A stretch of 64,000 nt of DNA, from assembly GCA_002682825.1 (NCBI GenBank), contig NOKP01000022.1:496001-560000 (forward strand). Direction: 5' to 3'. How positions within the stretch are numbered: the first letter of the stretch is position 1; each line of letters begins with the position of its first letter. A program made the translations under genes and the position numbers. Source of the DNA: Neonectria sp. B-13 (taxonomy: Eukaryota > Ascomycota > Sordariomycetes > Hypocreales > Nectriaceae). Positions 1 to 12,900 of the stretch are shown here, in pieces. The notes under the pieces are model-generated. The model did no database searches and was not told the DNA's origin. It was given only the letters and a program-made list of their open reading frames with translations.

Positions 1-1235
1 GCGTCCTTGGCGATGCGCTCGGCCAGGCGCAGGCCCTCGCCGCCGGGCTGGGCCTTTGTGCGGCGCTCCTCGCGCACCATGTCGTCGATGGTCATGTCGG
101 CGTTCTCCTCGACAGTGCCGCGCTCGCGCCCGCGCTTGGTGTCGACGGCCTTGGCTTCGGCGCGCGTGCCGGCGAGCTGCCGGTTGTCCATGACGCCGAG
201 CACGACGGCTTCGGAGCCGGAGCCGGGGCCGCGCTGGGCCGAGGCGGCGGCGGCGCGGTTGTATTCATCTTCGAGCTGGGCGGCGTTGGGGGCGCGGCGG
301 AGCTTGGCCTTCATCATCTGGGCGCGGAGGCGGTTGAGGGCCGACTGGTCCAGGGCGGGCGTAGCCGGGGCGATGTCGTGGTGAATGGGTGTGTGTGAGA
401 GCTCGGATGGAGGTGGTTCATCCTTGCGTTGCTGCTCTAGTCGCTCTCGGTACAGTTCGCCCGTCGGCTTGTCATTGCCCTTGAACCCAGCTCCGTACAG
501 CTTCCTCCGCTCCATCTCGACCTTCTCCTCGCGCGCGTCGTCGAAGTCCTGCAGGTTCCCGAAGCGTTCCACGGCCACGTCGTCGACGGTGCGCTGGCCG
601 TCCTCGGCCTGGCTGTACACGGCGCGCAGCTTGGTCATGCGCCACGAGGAGCCCGCGTCGCCAAAGGTGTAGTCGACGGTGCGCTCGCGGGGGATGTCGA
701 GCTCGTCCAGCGCCTTGCCCGCGTTGATGTCCTCGATGTGGATGTTGAGCTCGCGCTTGGAGACGACTCGCTTGGCTTCGGGCTTGGCTTCGGGGGCTTT
801 TTCGGGGCGGTGGACGTAGTCGATGCCGATTGACGAGGGCGCCGTCATCCAAGAGTCTCTGACGAGGGGCTTGGCGGTTTGTGAGGGATCGTCGCTTGGC
901 GGTTTCTCGTCGTCTACGGGGGGGTCTTGTTTTGAGTCTGTCTTGTGGTCGCGATGGCGGTGCCGTGATTGATGCTCGCCGTCGTCGCCGTCGTCGCGGG
1001 AATGGCGCGAGCGCTTGTGTCTGTGGTCATCGTCGTCGTCTTCTCGATGGCGGCGGTGTCGGTGCCTGTCTCTGTCCTTGCTCTTGTCCTTGTCCTGGTC
1101 GCCATCTCGCTCCGACTCGTGACGGTGGTGATGCCTGTGCTTGCGATGGCGTCGCTCGTCCCGGCCGCGTTCCTCTTGTTCGCGCTCCGCCTTGCCAGCC
1201 GCCAGAGACTTTTCGAATTCGTCGAGGCCGTCCAT
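1..1235 (-). CDS. cwf19: Cwf19-like pre-mRNA splicing / lariat-debranching cofactor (5' part; runs off left edge)
   Basis: An open frame starts with ATG at 1235 and continues without a stop to the window edge, so about 411 N-terminal residues are visible and the C-terminal catalytic-like CwfJ domains lie outside. The protein opens with MDGLDEFEKSL and then a long Arg/His/Asp/Lys/Glu-rich low-complexity stretch (about residues 20-110). A region typical of the Cwf19/CWF19L2 family follows, with VVSKRELNIHIEDINAGKAL near 165 and, close to the edge, DMTIDDMVREERR and LAERIAKD. The family acts in the nucleus with late spliceosomes (Cdc5/NTC complex) and with the lariat debranching enzyme. No intron is needed in the visible part. 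The neighbour to the right, an amino-acid permease, is on the same strand and is unrelated. The family call is strong; the end of the gene cannot be seen. Confidence 0.88.
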   Translation of the reverse strand, partial: MDGLDEFEKSLAAGKAEREQEERGRDERRHRKHRHHHRHESERDGDQDKDKSKDRDRHRHRRHREDDDDDHRHKRSRHSRDDGDDGEHQSRHRHRDHKTDSKQDPPVDDEKPPSDDPSQTAKPLVRDSWMTAPSSIGIDYVHRPEKAPEAKPEAKRVVSKRELNIHIEDINAGKALDELDIPRERTVDYTFGDAGSSWRMTKLRAVYSQAEDGQRTVDDVAVERFGNLQDFDDAREEKVEMERRKLYGAGFKGNDKPTGELYRERLEQQRKDEPPPSELSHTPIHHDIAPATPALDQSALNRLRAQMMKAKLRRAPNAAQLEDEYNRAAAASAQRGPGSGSEAVVLGVMDNRQLAGTRAEAKAVDTKRGRERGTVEENADMTIDDMVREERRTKAQPGGEGLRLAERIAKD

Positions 1236-1648
1236 TGTTTCAGCGGTGGCCGACGCGATTGTCGGTGGAGGGAAGAATTGGGAGGTTGCGTGATGGAAAT
1301 TGACAGTCGAACTTACCGAGCTGTGGACCGTTTACGTCAGGTGCCGGCCTGAGCTTCGGGAAAAACTCGCTGTGGGGCATAGCTCAGTGGGGCCACCCAA
1401 ACTCACCATTCCACTCACCATTCCATGTACAACTGGTGATACTCCAGGTCAATCACATTCGGCATCAATCTGTATTCGCTTTCTTGTATCTGAATTAAAA
1501 TCCAATCCTGGTAGCCGCTGGTGGTATTAATCTAGCACAAATCCTCCTCAAAACGCCATTGCTCTGCTACAAAAGCTACACATACAAGCCATATCCGCAT
1601 ACCCAATCATTTAGGTGTATCCGCAATGAAATCAAAAACCCAGACATA
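1236..1648. other. Intergenic: upstream of cwf19, 3' of amino-acid permease
   Basis: About 410 bp holding the promoter and 5' leader of the cwf19 gene and the 3' side of the permease. I see no coding signal. A GTAAGT lies about 85 bp upstream of the cwf19 start, on the minus strand, but I could not pair it with a convincing acceptor. Confidence 0.5.
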
Positions 1649-3580
1649 TCAGCACATGAGACGGTACAGTCGTTTCCACATGGGCCACTTCAGCCTTTCC
1701 TCGCGCTCCTCCTCGGACGAGATGTGCGTCCGGAAGTATCGTCGCCCCGTCTCGACATCCATCTCGTCGACCCGCACAATCCGCGTGCGGTACCAGAGCT
1801 TGTGGAAGCAGTAGAAGATGAGCACGATGGGGATGGCCATGACGCGCAGGAAGAACGTCTGCACCATGCCCGCCGTGGTGGTGTCCTGGTCCGGCGTCGG
1901 AATCGGCGACACGGCGATCCAGATCTGCGAGATGATCACCAGCGCGTAGCCGATGCACCCGAAGTAGGAGCCCCAGACGCCCACGTTGGACCGGAACGGC
2001 AGCTGCTCCAGCGAGCGGGACGTGAAGCCCCACGCCTGGCGGAAGCGGATGTGGCAGAGACAGATGCTGCCCCAAGTGAAGAGCGACGCCAGGCCGCTGA
2101 CGGACAGCAGCCAGTTGAAGATGGTGTCGTGGAAGGACAAGTCTGCCAGGAAGGCTAGAAGACCGATGCAGGACGCAAAGATGATGGCCATCAGGGGACG
2201 GCCTTGCTTGTCGACGTAGGCGAAGATTTTGGGCGCGTGGGATTGCTCAGCAAGCGCCGCCAGCGTTCGGGACGAGCCGTAGACGGCAGAGTTGCCGACG
2301 CTGACGACGGCTATCAGAATGACAGCGTTCATAATACTTGGCAAGATTGTGGCACCCGCGCTCTCGATGGCGATGACAAACGGACTGGCCGAGGCATCAG
2401 CGCTGCTCTTGCCCCCCATGAGACGAGGCTCGTTGGACGGCACCAGCAGGCTGACGAGCATCAACGCAACGATGTAGAAGATGCTGATGCGCCAGAAGAC
2501 CTGCTTGATAGCGGTGGGGAGCGACTTGCGGGGATTGGCCGTCTCGGCAGCGGCAAGGCCGATGAGCTCGGTTCCGCTGAAGGAGAAGGCGGAGGTGACG
2601 AGGACGGTGCAGAAACCCTTGAATCCGTTGTTGAAGGGGCCAGGGTCGCGCCAGTACAGGCCGCCAATGTAGCCGCTGTCCGGCTGGCCGCCGATGTTGA
2701 TGACAATGGCGAGCAGGCTGGGGTTGTTAGCAAGCCGAGTTGTGGAGGTTGGATGGAAGTGAGACTTGGACTTACATGAAACCAATGACAGCGGTGACCT
2801 TGATAATGGAAAAGACAAACTCGGCCTCACCGTATGCCTTGACGCCGAACATGTTGATGACGACAATGGTGAGTAGGAATATGGTAACAAAAATAGCCTT
2901 TGGCAGGGCCTCGTTCCAATAGGTGATGGTAAACGCGCCGGCCATGATTTCGAGAGGCAGAGTAAATAGCCATTGCAGACAGTAGCTGAGAACACAGTCA
3001 GCATCGGCGACAAAACACCCAGCAACGAGATGACTTACTTCCAACCCATAGCAAAGCCCCATGAGGGGTCAAGGAACCGTGTCGAGTAGGCGGAGAAAGA
3101 ACCAGCGATGGGAAACAGCACGCACAGCTCGGCCAGGGCCTGCATGGTGCAGTACTGCATGGCGCCGACGAGGAGGTATGCAAGGAGAACGCTAGCCGGT
3201 CCGCCCTTGAACAGCGCAGGTCCAGAGGCGACGAAGAGGCCAGTCCCGATGGCGCCACCAAAGGCAATCATCTGCAGATGGCGGCCCTTGAGCTCGCGGG
3301 CCAGCGCCGTGTTGGCCGTCTTCGCATTCGCGGCGCGTAGGTCGTAGTGGCGGTCGCCCGGGACCGTCGGAGGCGGCGAGGGCTGGTAGCCGCCGTCACG
3401 GCTCTTGAGGGGCCGGCGCTCGGCGCGGCGGAAGCCGTCCATCCAGTCGGTGGGCTCTCGCGAGGGCGCGGCCTTCTTGGCGGAGATGTTCCACGATGCG
3501 CCCTTGTCTTCGGCGCCGGTGTTGAGGTCCTTCATCTCGACTACCTCGACGTCGCGCGTGAGGACGATGTCGCCCTTCAT
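1649..3580 (-). CDS. Amino-acid permease (fungal AAT/APC family)
   Basis: Three exons (3580-3039, 2985-2776, 2717-1649) join into 606 aa. Introns of 53 and 58 bp have GTAAGT donors and CAG acceptors, and both junctions keep the frame (GW-NYCLQW and IGF-ILLAIV). A hydrophilic N-terminal tail of about 100 residues is followed by the family hallmark KGRHLQMIAFGGAIGTGLF and about 12 hydrophobic segments. FSFSGTELIGLAAAE in the middle is also typical of yeast-type amino-acid permeases. The C-terminal cytoplasmic tail ends in KWPMWKRLYRLMC. The protein is expected to be a proton-coupled amino-acid importer at the plasma membrane; the substrate cannot be read from sequence. Length matches the family (550-620 aa). 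A CACGTG site lies 34 bp upstream of the ATG. Confidence 0.9.
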
Positions 3581-3613
3581 GGTTGCGGTTGGTTGGTTGT
3601 ACGTCAGTCACGT

Positions 3614-3619
3614 CACGTG
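3614..3619. promoter_or_regulatory. CACGTG E-box just upstream of amino-acid permease
   Basis: A perfect CACGTG palindrome lies 34 bp upstream of the permease ATG, next to another TCACGT half. It could be a bHLH (Cbf1/Pho4-type) site; no functional proof is available from sequence. Confidence 0.3.
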
Positions 3620-5549
3620 TGTGGGGTTGCACTGATCCTTCAGCCTCGGAGTAAGGGAACAAGCAAAAGAAGCTGGAGCAGTGATGGAAAAAGAAAAGAA
3701 AAAAACATCCAAAAGATGCAAATGACGCCCCGGGTCAGAGGGTGATATTATGCCAGCGGGCGTGGGGTGTCGTAGTCTTGCGACACCAGCCAAACCCCTA
3801 AGACAAGCCTCGGTAGTGTTTGGCGATGCTTCCAAAAGGCTTCTAGAAGCACTAAAAAAGTCCGAGCCGGCGTTTGGGGCGGAAACGGCGCCGGTGGCGT
3901 TTTGTTTTTTCACTCCTTCCTTTTGGATCAGCTGTCCAGGTCAAGGAACAAAGTGACCAGGCAAGGGGCCACGAAGGATGGAAGGATTGTGACGAGAGAT
4001 GGGCGATGGCGATGGCGATTTGGGAGGATTCGTGCCGAGCCAAACTGTCGGGAATGAGGGATGAGGAAGAGGTGATGGGTGCAGGTGTGCGGCGGGAGTT
4101 TATTATTGTTGATGGATGAAGGGGAGTAAAGAGCGACACCCGGATTAGAGAAGACCAGACAGAACAGTGGGTAAGTAGGTAGGCGAACGGGGGGATAGGG
4201 GATGGATAATAAATAATGGGTAATGGGTAATGGGTAATGGACAATGGTTCATGAAGAGAGAGAGAGGGAGAGACAGACAGAGAAAGCGAGACAAAGACGG
4301 TGACGGAGACAATGGAGAAGAAGGACGGCCGGTGCACTTGTTAATTACCTCACCCTCGTCGTCCCGTCCTCTTGTTCAAACCACAGCTGATCGATTGCTT
4401 GCTTGCTTGCTTGGCTTGAACCGCAGTTTTCTGGCTTTCCCAGCTTTCCGCCGTAAATAGCGTGGCCATAGTTATGGGTTCCATTCTCTCGCGGCAACGA
4501 TGAAGAGACCCAGGGTCCCCTGCCCCTGGCGAGTCTAAGTGCCCCCCCATTCGCGAAGAACAAGAACCACATGGAACGCATGATGATTTCCCACACTCAC
4601 ACGCCCCCCTTGCTCCCTGCTGCGCGGCTGCACTCCTGCTTGGGAAGAAAACGGGACATGTGCATGCCCCTGGCGATCCATCTTGCCTACCGCGCATCTG
4701 CACAACCTACTACTATCCATCAAACCAACGGCAGACTCACAGCCGGCGAGTGCTACTAAGTGATACGTAGGTGGTACAGCGCCGGACGCTATTTGCAAGC
4801 CCTGTGTGCCTCGATTAGGTAGGTGCTTTGCTCCCGCATCCCTGTCTCAGGGACCCCGTCTCCGAGGCTTGCGACATCTCTTGGCGCTTTGCTTTTGCTA
4901 TCGCGACGCCGACCCGGCCAGATCGCGGGTTCAGCTTGTGAAAGACGACAAGAAGAAGAAAAAAAGACGCAGGGGACAAGGGACCAGAAAGGGGAACGAG
5001 AGAGATTGAGAAGCGGTGGGAACCCTCGGAACCTGGGGAAACACACACAACACACAGCAGCGTTACCATCGCCAACCCATACCCATCGCCATCGCCTACA
5101 CAAAACGGGGCTGCTTGTTCCCTGACGCCCCCGCAGCTATTACGTACAGGAATTTCGCAGCTTACTGCCCCAGAGCCCAGAGATGCCATGGGGCTTTGTT
5201 GCTTGCGGATGCACTAGGCACGAGTGGTCTTCTTTTGAGGTGCAGCCGTGCCGAATTGCCTGTCGATAGTTTGGTTGCGTATGGTGGCTCGAGTCAGAGG
5301 CATGGCGTGTTAGTGGCGGCTCCGAGGTCGACGTCAACATCACCACACGCTGTAACGGCAGCGGGTCTGTGGTTATACCATCGCATTATCAAATACAAGC
5401 AAATTACGAGAAACGGAGGAGCAGCAAAAGTAACAGTGAGGGACAAAGTAAATCGTCTTGAATCTAGACAGTTGAGAAATCGTCGTAGCTCTGAGGTTAT
5501 CATGTCGCTCAATATTAAACATTCAAAGTATAAGTCCGTCATCCTGAAT

Positions 5550-5574
5550 CCCATCCCATCCCATCCCATCCCAT
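5550..5574. repeat. (CCCAT)5 microsatellite
   Basis: Five tandem CCCAT units lie just 3' of the rhodopsin-domain gene. Confidence 0.9.
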
Positions 5575-5603
5575 GCCAGCCGGCATCCCGTCCGTAACCG
5601 CTT

Positions 5604-6912
5604 TCAACCTCTCCCGCCGCGGATCGTGATGGTGTTCCCGCGCTGGAGCTCACTCGCGTCCGCAGCAACCACCACCGACGCCGGCCGCTGCAGCTGGTCG
5701 CGCGTGATCAGCGAGTCGTGGCTCTGCGTGGGGCTCACGGGGCGGTCGCCGGACGAGTCCTTGCGCACCTCGTCCAGCTTGGAGATGGAGTCGGCCGTCG
5801 TGTGCGAGGCGCCGCTGCTGGCCCAGATGCCCTCGGTGGTCTTGACCTGCCGCGCTGCCCCGCTGACCATCTGCCGCTGCCGCTCCCGCTCGTCCTCCTC
5901 CTCCTCCCAGCGGCTCACGGCGGTGCGCGTTAGGCGCGTGGGCTGCGACTGCGACCGCGAGCCAGAGTAGCCTGAGTAGCTGTTGGAGCCCTTGAACTTC
6001 TTGCGCTTGACGCCGCTGTCGCGCAGGAACGACCCCAGCGCCACCGTGTTGCCCACGCCCGTGGCCGCCAGGATCTCGACAGACGCCCACATGGTGCGGT
6101 CGACCTGGGAGCCGCCGTGGTGCACGATGAAGGGCATGCGGTACAGCGTGATGCCGACGGTGACGAAGACGAGGCAGAAGAGCATCACCAGCAACACCTT
6201 GCGCTTCATGGCGATCTGGCTCGACAGGATGATGGGGATCGGGAACGCGATCAGCACCAGATCCGTCGCCACGTTGCACACCCCCATCGTGAGCATCTGC
6301 GCCAGGCCCTGCCGGCACTTGGGGCCCGGGTCTGGAGTCACTTGCCAGTAGTGCGTGAACGGCTGGCACTCGGCCAGGTCGCTGACGATGACGGCGATGA
6401 AGCTGAGGCCGAGCGCCCATCGCATCGCGACGATGATGGCCGCGTGCGACTTCTTTCGGGTTGCGCCTGCGAGGCGGCTGAAGAATTCCAGCGTCGTGTA
6501 CTTGATGATCCACAGACTAGAAAAAAGCAAGCACAATTAGCCAGAGTCTATAAGTGGCATGGAGATAAAAGACTTACATGGCAGCATAGAAGACACGACT
6601 AGCCATGACGAGCCGACTCCCAATGACCCTTCGGTCGATATCCTCTTGCGAGAGGTCGATGCCGTCGAGGTTGACATTGTTGGTGCCGTAGCGCAGGACA
6701 AAGTGCACGCACACGGCGCGGAGCAGCAGGGGCAGCATGGCCACGGCGACGATCTTGTCCTCGCGGAGCAGCTTCTCGACACGCACGTAGCGGCCGGTCA
6801 GCCGGAGGATGATGATGGCGAAGCAGAAGATGGTGATCCACCACGACACCAGCAGCGTGGGCTTGTCGTCGCTGAACGGCCGCCACTTGGGGGCCTCTGA
6901 GTAGATGGACAT
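5604..6912 (-). CDS. Seven-TM fungal rhodopsin-domain integral membrane protein (SAT4/Pth11-like class)
   Basis: Two exons (6912-6578 and 6516-5604) with a 61-bp GTAAGT...TAG intron give 415 aa. The junction reads FYAAI-LWIIKYTT inside a membrane helix. Seven hydrophobic segments can be placed, at about residues 20-45, 52-75, 95-125, 135-160, 180-205, 215-240 and 255-280. A long Ser/Glu/Arg-rich cytoplasmic tail follows, containing RWEEEEDERERQRQM. This matches the fungal rhodopsin-domain family (PF20684-type), often annotated as Pth11-like receptors. No CFEM cysteine domain is present, so it is not a full Pth11 receptor. Role in sensing is inference; ligand unknown. A longer 5' end cannot be excluded, but the MSIYSEAPKW start fits typical members. 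Confidence 0.8.
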
Positions 6913-9706
6913 GACTGTGAAAGGAGCGGACGAGGTGGTGACCTCAGCATGTATGTGGGGTTGTTGGGGAAGTGTTGTTGCCAGTGGAGGATGGTGTTTT
7001 GCCAGACGACGGGGGCGATGCTCTCAACGACAAACACCGCGGATATGTTCAAGGAAGAACTATACGTTCAAGGAGAACCAGGCGTTCGAGGAAGAGCCTG
7101 ATGTTCAAAGAAAACTGACAGACGTAAGAATTCCCGCCATGTAGAGCGATGATGGATAGAACACTTGATCAACGGATTGGGCTCTGGGTGCATACCAACG
7201 GCGGCTTATCAGGCTGGACAAGGCACCCCGGCACGACTCGAGTAAGGCCTCTTCGGACGTCGAGCGAGCAGAGGCCCAAGAGGGCGAGGGCGTGCAGCAG
7301 CAAAGCCCCTACTGCACGTCAAACCTCCGAACTCAGGGATGGGACGAACGAACTGGCTTCCAAGTTCCATCAGGGGAGCCAGACCGGGGCCGAGGACGGG
7401 TGTCGCCAGGCTGTCGATGGTTCGCTGGAGATGACGAGATGGCCACGGTTGGCTTGGTCCCTGGCTATGGAAGACTTGGCGAACCAAGCTTTAGCTCATG
7501 ATGTCTAGCTGGTCCTCTCTAGTTGGTCCTCTAGCCCTGGACGCCATCTGCTCCCGGGGCAGACTAGCCGGGCTGGCATCCGCAGGCGATGGCCTCTCTA
7601 GGGCCGTACCGACGGCTGATGTCTGTGCAGAGGGAGGGCATCGTATCATGGGCAGCAGCAGAGCTCGATGAATGGCGAGCATTCCAGTAGTTGGTGGGGC
7701 TGCGGAGGAGGGTCTACGAACCGAGGACAAGGCCATGACTCCGGAGGACGTGATGATGAACTTGGTTGGCATTGTCGGACCGCCTGCCGCTTTGAGCAAC
7801 CCGCGAGTAAGCGGCGGCGGCCAGGATGTCTTGAGCCCCTCCAACATCCAAGAGCAGACGGGGAGTAGATTGCTCCAAGGGCCAGACAGACAGAGTCTTG
7901 CTTGGGAGCGGAGGACTGGATGGAGACGTTGGAGATTTGGGGGCCTCGCAGTGGGTAGAAGTAAAAAGGGCTGAGGGGGGGATTCCCAGAAGGGGCAAGT
8001 GGCAAGCTGGGCATTCGTTCGATTCGCAGACGCAGAAGCCACCAAAGTCGAGACTAGCTGGTGGTGCGCCGGTTGCGCTGCGGACGTGTCCCGCGTACGG
8101 TAGTAGGTACGTGTTGTGCCTCGCAGTCGACGACTTCATTGGAGTGGTCATATCGCTGACACGGCGGAATCCGGGTCGGCAGCTCGCCAGAACCAATGGC
8201 GGCTGTCGCAGCGGCTAGGCCAAGACGCTGGGCGTCTGGGGTGCCTGGAAGCGATGCCGTGATGCCATGGAACAGAGACTCACTAGGAATCAAACGGGCT
8301 TGGTGTCGGAGGGAGGGACGGAGGGAGGGACGGAGAGAGGGACAGACAGAGAGAGGGAAGACACGCAGCGGAACCAACCCCTGTTTGTTGGCAGGCTCCA
8401 TACAAGAAACAAAGCGCTGACACAAAGCATAACATCATCTGCAAACCGCAGAGATACAGCGGCAGCAGCACGTCGCACAGATACCGAACTAGCTCTGTCT
8501 AAAGCCGTTGGTTGCTGGGATATTGGATATTGTGGCGCACGTGGGAGGCGCGGCCTGGGCCTGAGGGCTATCTGATTGGGGACTGGGGCGAGGTTATGCT
8601 CGTTCTAGAAGGACACTCGCAGGCGGCGCGGCGGGGCGCGGGGCTTTTATTCCTTCTCGAAGGCTCAGGCTCCGATCTACGATTTGCGCTCCGATGAGGC
8701 CAGGACGAGACATGTCGTCGAGATAGACATGGCTACCCTCGAGGCGTCCATTCCATTACGTTCGCAATTGGGCTCCCCGTCTGGGGAAAATGGAGTCGAG
8801 TGGGAACTGTCAAAGAGACAGATTCTGGGGAAAACCGAAAAAGCAGGAGACTCGTGGCATCGCCAAACGTCCAACAGTCATACTCTGGGGGAATTGTGGA
8901 AAAGCGCCGACGCTGGCCATAGAAAACTGATGCCGTTACATAAAGCGAACGTAACGCTTTCATGGTGGTGAGGTCTGGGACACTTAGGCTTGCAAGGTTG
9001 CAAAGGTGGCCGGGTTTCGCGGCGCACGGGCGGATCCATTCGGGCCATTCCATCCCACCCGTCCCATACTTCACCGCACGAGGCTGGGCTAGGGGGGGCT
9101 AGTTAGCGGGTTGGCTGGCTGGCTGGCGGGCCTTGGGGGGGGTGTGAACCCACTGGAAACCCCGCAACAGGGGGCTGCGCTACGGCGGACGGGACCCCTA
9201 GGACCCTCCTCCGTACAGAGCAAGTCAACGGCTCTGTCCCTCGCCGGAAGTAGCGTCTGGTGCTACGGTACGGAGCACGTTAGTCCAGGCTCTAGAACAT
9301 CCGGGTTGCGATGGAGCCATGTAGAGGTGATCTATCCTCCATCCTATCTATGCCACTCCGTGCTCAGGCCTCAGGGGCTTCCACGGACCAATTGGATGCT
9401 TGCCCAAAGGTCTGGAGTGGTGGACGTTGGTGATCCGTCGATTCCAAACAGGGTAAAGGTAGGGCTTCACTGGACCTGCGCCATGCGAACAGTGGAGAGA
9501 GAGGCTACTAGCGAAGGAGGGGCCATCCACCGCCGTCTCCGGTTTTTTCGCTGAGGTCATCCGCCATCAACTCCATCAGGTCCGTCCGTCCACGATCCAT
9601 TCCACAGTCTGTTGCATCCAGCATCACATGGGGTCATATCACATCACACTTATCACACTGTCTCTTTCTTTACCCATTCTTTGCTGTAACTTAGAGAACT
9701 ATCGAT

Positions 9707-9738
9707 TCCCCACCTGGTCAAATCCCACCTGGTCAAAT
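9707..9738. repeat. Direct repeat of CCCACCTGGTCAAAT
   Basis: Two tandem copies of a 15-bp word are followed shortly by CTCTAGA units. The tandem copies probably arose by replication slippage. Confidence 0.6.
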
Positions 9739-9856
9739 GTCTATTGACTCTACTCTAGACTCTAGACTCTAGCCTCTCCTCCGTGCGCCAGACTACCCAT
9801 TCTCCGCTTCGAATGTCTGTTCGCGTTCTTCTATGGCGCCACCCCTCCCCCGGTCT

Positions 9857-9915
9857 TCCGTCTTCCGTCTTCCGTCCTCATCTTCCGTCTTCGTCTCCGT
9901 CTCCCGTCTCCCGTG
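9857..9915. repeat. TCTTCCG/TCTCCCG low-complexity tract
   Basis: Imperfect 7-mer repeats give a strand-biased pyrimidine tract. No coding meaning is apparent. Confidence 0.7.
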
Positions 9916-12900
9916 AGACTCGGGACATGCCCTTTCTTGGGACTCTCGCAGCCAACCATCCTGGTAGATGCGTCGCTGACACGGACCTTAAATGAGCTTC
10001 AATGTCGAGTTATTCACGGTGGGTTCAGCGGCGGCCTATGATACGAATGCCCTTCTCCTTCATCCTTGTCGCCAGTGCATTCACTGGACAAGTCTTTGCG
10101 CCGTGCCTTGCATCTGCCAACCCTCCTGATGCAACCCTCCGCCACGCTCTGCCACCCTCCCGTCAGGTGCTTCTGCATTATGTGAGTGCCGCATGTGCTG
10201 ATTGAACCTTTCCCAAGCCATGCCATACGCTATCTTGTACGGTTTTAGCTTTGGCCTTTGGCAGGAGAAGTGATGATCTTCCATCATGTCATATGCCGCG
10301 CTACCCAAACGACAGCAAGCACCCTGCCCCGCCCCCGACGCCGTCAGCTAACCCTCGTCTAAGTCAGGCCGGGCCAGTCTCTTGGATTCATCTTTGCAGC
10401 CTTCATAGGGCATTTTACTACACAAATGACTAGTATCCATGCGCAAAACAAGCGTTGATGCGGCCTCCAACAGTGGTAGTTAGCTCCCACCTCCCCAACG
10501 GGTAGCTCTTCGTCAGCGCCAGCTTGGCGTGTTCCATGTCCGTGGAGTCAATCACCTGCTAGCTGCTGCTGGATTCGACACGCGATGCCAAGGGCCGTAG
10601 CGCTACGACACAAATAACAAGCTTGGCATTGCACCGTGGCGAGCCGACATCGCTGTCGCTCTTCTGTCCGACTTCAGTCCAACACTCCAACTTCCTAAAG
10701 GATCGCCATTGTTTGCCGCTGTCCACGCGTTATTTCAGGTACTAAGATCATCTTTGAAAGCTAACCTCAGCCCTACTCCTTAGCTTCTCATCAGAGTTCA
10801 CACCATGCATGCCAGGTTTGCAGATCCCCTCCGTCAAGGATGGGATCCTGCCTTAAGGACCGGAATTGGTCACAACAACGCGGGTATTCAAATAGCAATC
10901 ATTGTGCGACGTGTCCGTTGACACCAAGAGCGTGTTTCAACGACGACCCGCGAATTTGGAAGCCTCCCAGCGGCCTTCTGTGACCGAGTCAGCAGAGCAT
11001 CGCCATTTTTTGCTTTGGGTAACAAGGCAGGGGAAGCTAATAACGCGAAGCCCCCGGATCTGCCGCTAGACCTAGATCCTTTCTGTTTTCTTGTCCGTCA
11101 CAAGGAATTTAGGGAGCCGCTATTCATTGGCGTTCTAAACTTTTTAACTTTCCCGCTAATGGCTCCTCCCCGGCCTCACCTCAGCTACGAGGCTTGACGA
11201 GCTATCACTAGGGAGAGGACTAGACAGGTAACATGGCGTGAAGAGTCGTCAACTGAGAGAAATCATGAGACGAGTACAGAGCCATAGAATTAGCCTATTC
11301 GGTATCGCGGGCATCGGTCTGTCCGAACCACTGATGATGCACACCTCAACCTCGTAGCTTATCGAGGAATAACTGCGCAACTCCCGCCCCTAATCTCCAC
11401 CATTGAAGTCTTGTCTGGGAATCCTCATCTTGCTCTGGCTTAAAATTTTCCTCGAGGCTAACCTAGACTCGATGGCTGACTTGATTGTCTCCTCTAATTC
11501 AGACTCAACATCGTGACAGAACAAGACAAGCGACGTCATCGCTCGAGAAACCTACGCTCAATACACTTCCAGCAACACACTGGGAGCCAATTTAGGCTGT
11601 AGCGAGTAAGGATGCAGGATGTTATCTCGTTTGAGAGCTTGCCGCTGTGTTTCCTCGGGCCGATTACCACGACTCGTTGCTCTGCGAAAGCTTCGCACTG
11701 GACCTGAGTCAAGGAATCCTACCGAAAATGATGGCGGGCTCGAAACCATCCTATTGCAAGCCTGGCGGTGTGGAAAGGACTCTTCAATAAGCCAAGACCC
11801 GCTGTCTCTGTGTTTTCAGGCCTTGCCAAAGATTCAAGAAGGGTCCTCGCCCCCAAGCAACAGAGCCCATCTGCGGCATCTTAGATTCTAGACAGCGACC
11901 CGGCGCAGGGAGACTTCTAATTATTCTTCGCGTAGGAGCCGGTGATGGCAAGTTTGGGACAGGATACACAGAGCAATAGTGTCCCAGATGAACAACCACA
12001 CAGAGGATATACGTCTAATTCATCTCAGCAAATCTCTCCCCCTATTAATCTTCATCTTCGTCAGATTCGTCATTAGCTTACTTACGAGCTGCTCCAGCTT
12101 CAAGAATAAAGCTAAAGCTTGAAGCCCATCTCTACCCACAAATCGAAGACACTTTCTTTTAGAAGGTTGATGTGGGGCTCTTAGCAAAGACTCACAAGCT
12201 TTGCCTAAGATATATGCGGCGTTTCTAACCTAAAGCATTTACTGCACAAAGAACAGAATAAAGATAAAACTAAACCTATCCTAAACTTCAGCTCTAGCCC
12301 CAATCTGAACAGACTCTTGAGGTTATATTTTCCTTCTCTAACATTTTATGTATTGGGCGTGCGTTTCTTGTAGATATGAGGGCAGCTCTTGTGTTTGAGG
12401 TTGGTGAAGAGGGAAAGCGCTCATCCCCAGAACCCCCCAGGCTCTAAGCCTCATGGCAAATGTGACAATAAGTACCTTAAATGTGATGATGTGCCATCCG
12501 TATTATATGCTCCGACACATGTAACCATGGATTCCAGGATGTCTTTTGATGTACCCCTCGTTGAAGAACGATTATCGAAGTCGGCTTCACGAATGCGTCT
12601 GCACCGCCGCCTCTCTCCCTGTCCTACGGTATGAAAAAAACTCTAGAGATGCGGGTACCTTTCAAAATCGACTGCTCACTGCAGCCAATAAAGTAAAGCT
12701 ATGTCTGGGATAATTATCGATTAATAGGCCCGGGATGCTGCGACTCTCGTCATCTCTCTCTACTCACCGAAGATTGGGCAACATGTGTCTTCACTGTCTA
12801 CATGCAAACTACTAGAAACAATACAAGACAGAAAAAGCACCTCTTGTTATTTAGGGACCAGAAAAGGTCGTGAGAAAGTTTGTTTATGGGAATCTGGAGT

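Larger units (their letters stand above)
3581..5603. other. Intergenic with simple repeats (permease upstream region)
   Basis: Two kilobases separate two minus-strand genes. The region holds a (TAATGGG)n tract near 4212-4240, a GA-rich stretch near 4255-4310 and a (CCCAT)5 tract at 5550-5574. Open frames are short and overlap on all strands; none has a recognisable domain. It presumably includes the permease promoter. Confidence 0.5.

Noticed and set aside
14..384. Plus-strand frame across the cwf19 gene
   Set aside because: It is the antisense shadow of a clear minus-strand coding region.
7149..9560. Many 60-180 codon open frames on both strands
   Set aside because: They overlap each other in GC-rich DNA, have no domain, no signal peptide and no coherent splice sites.
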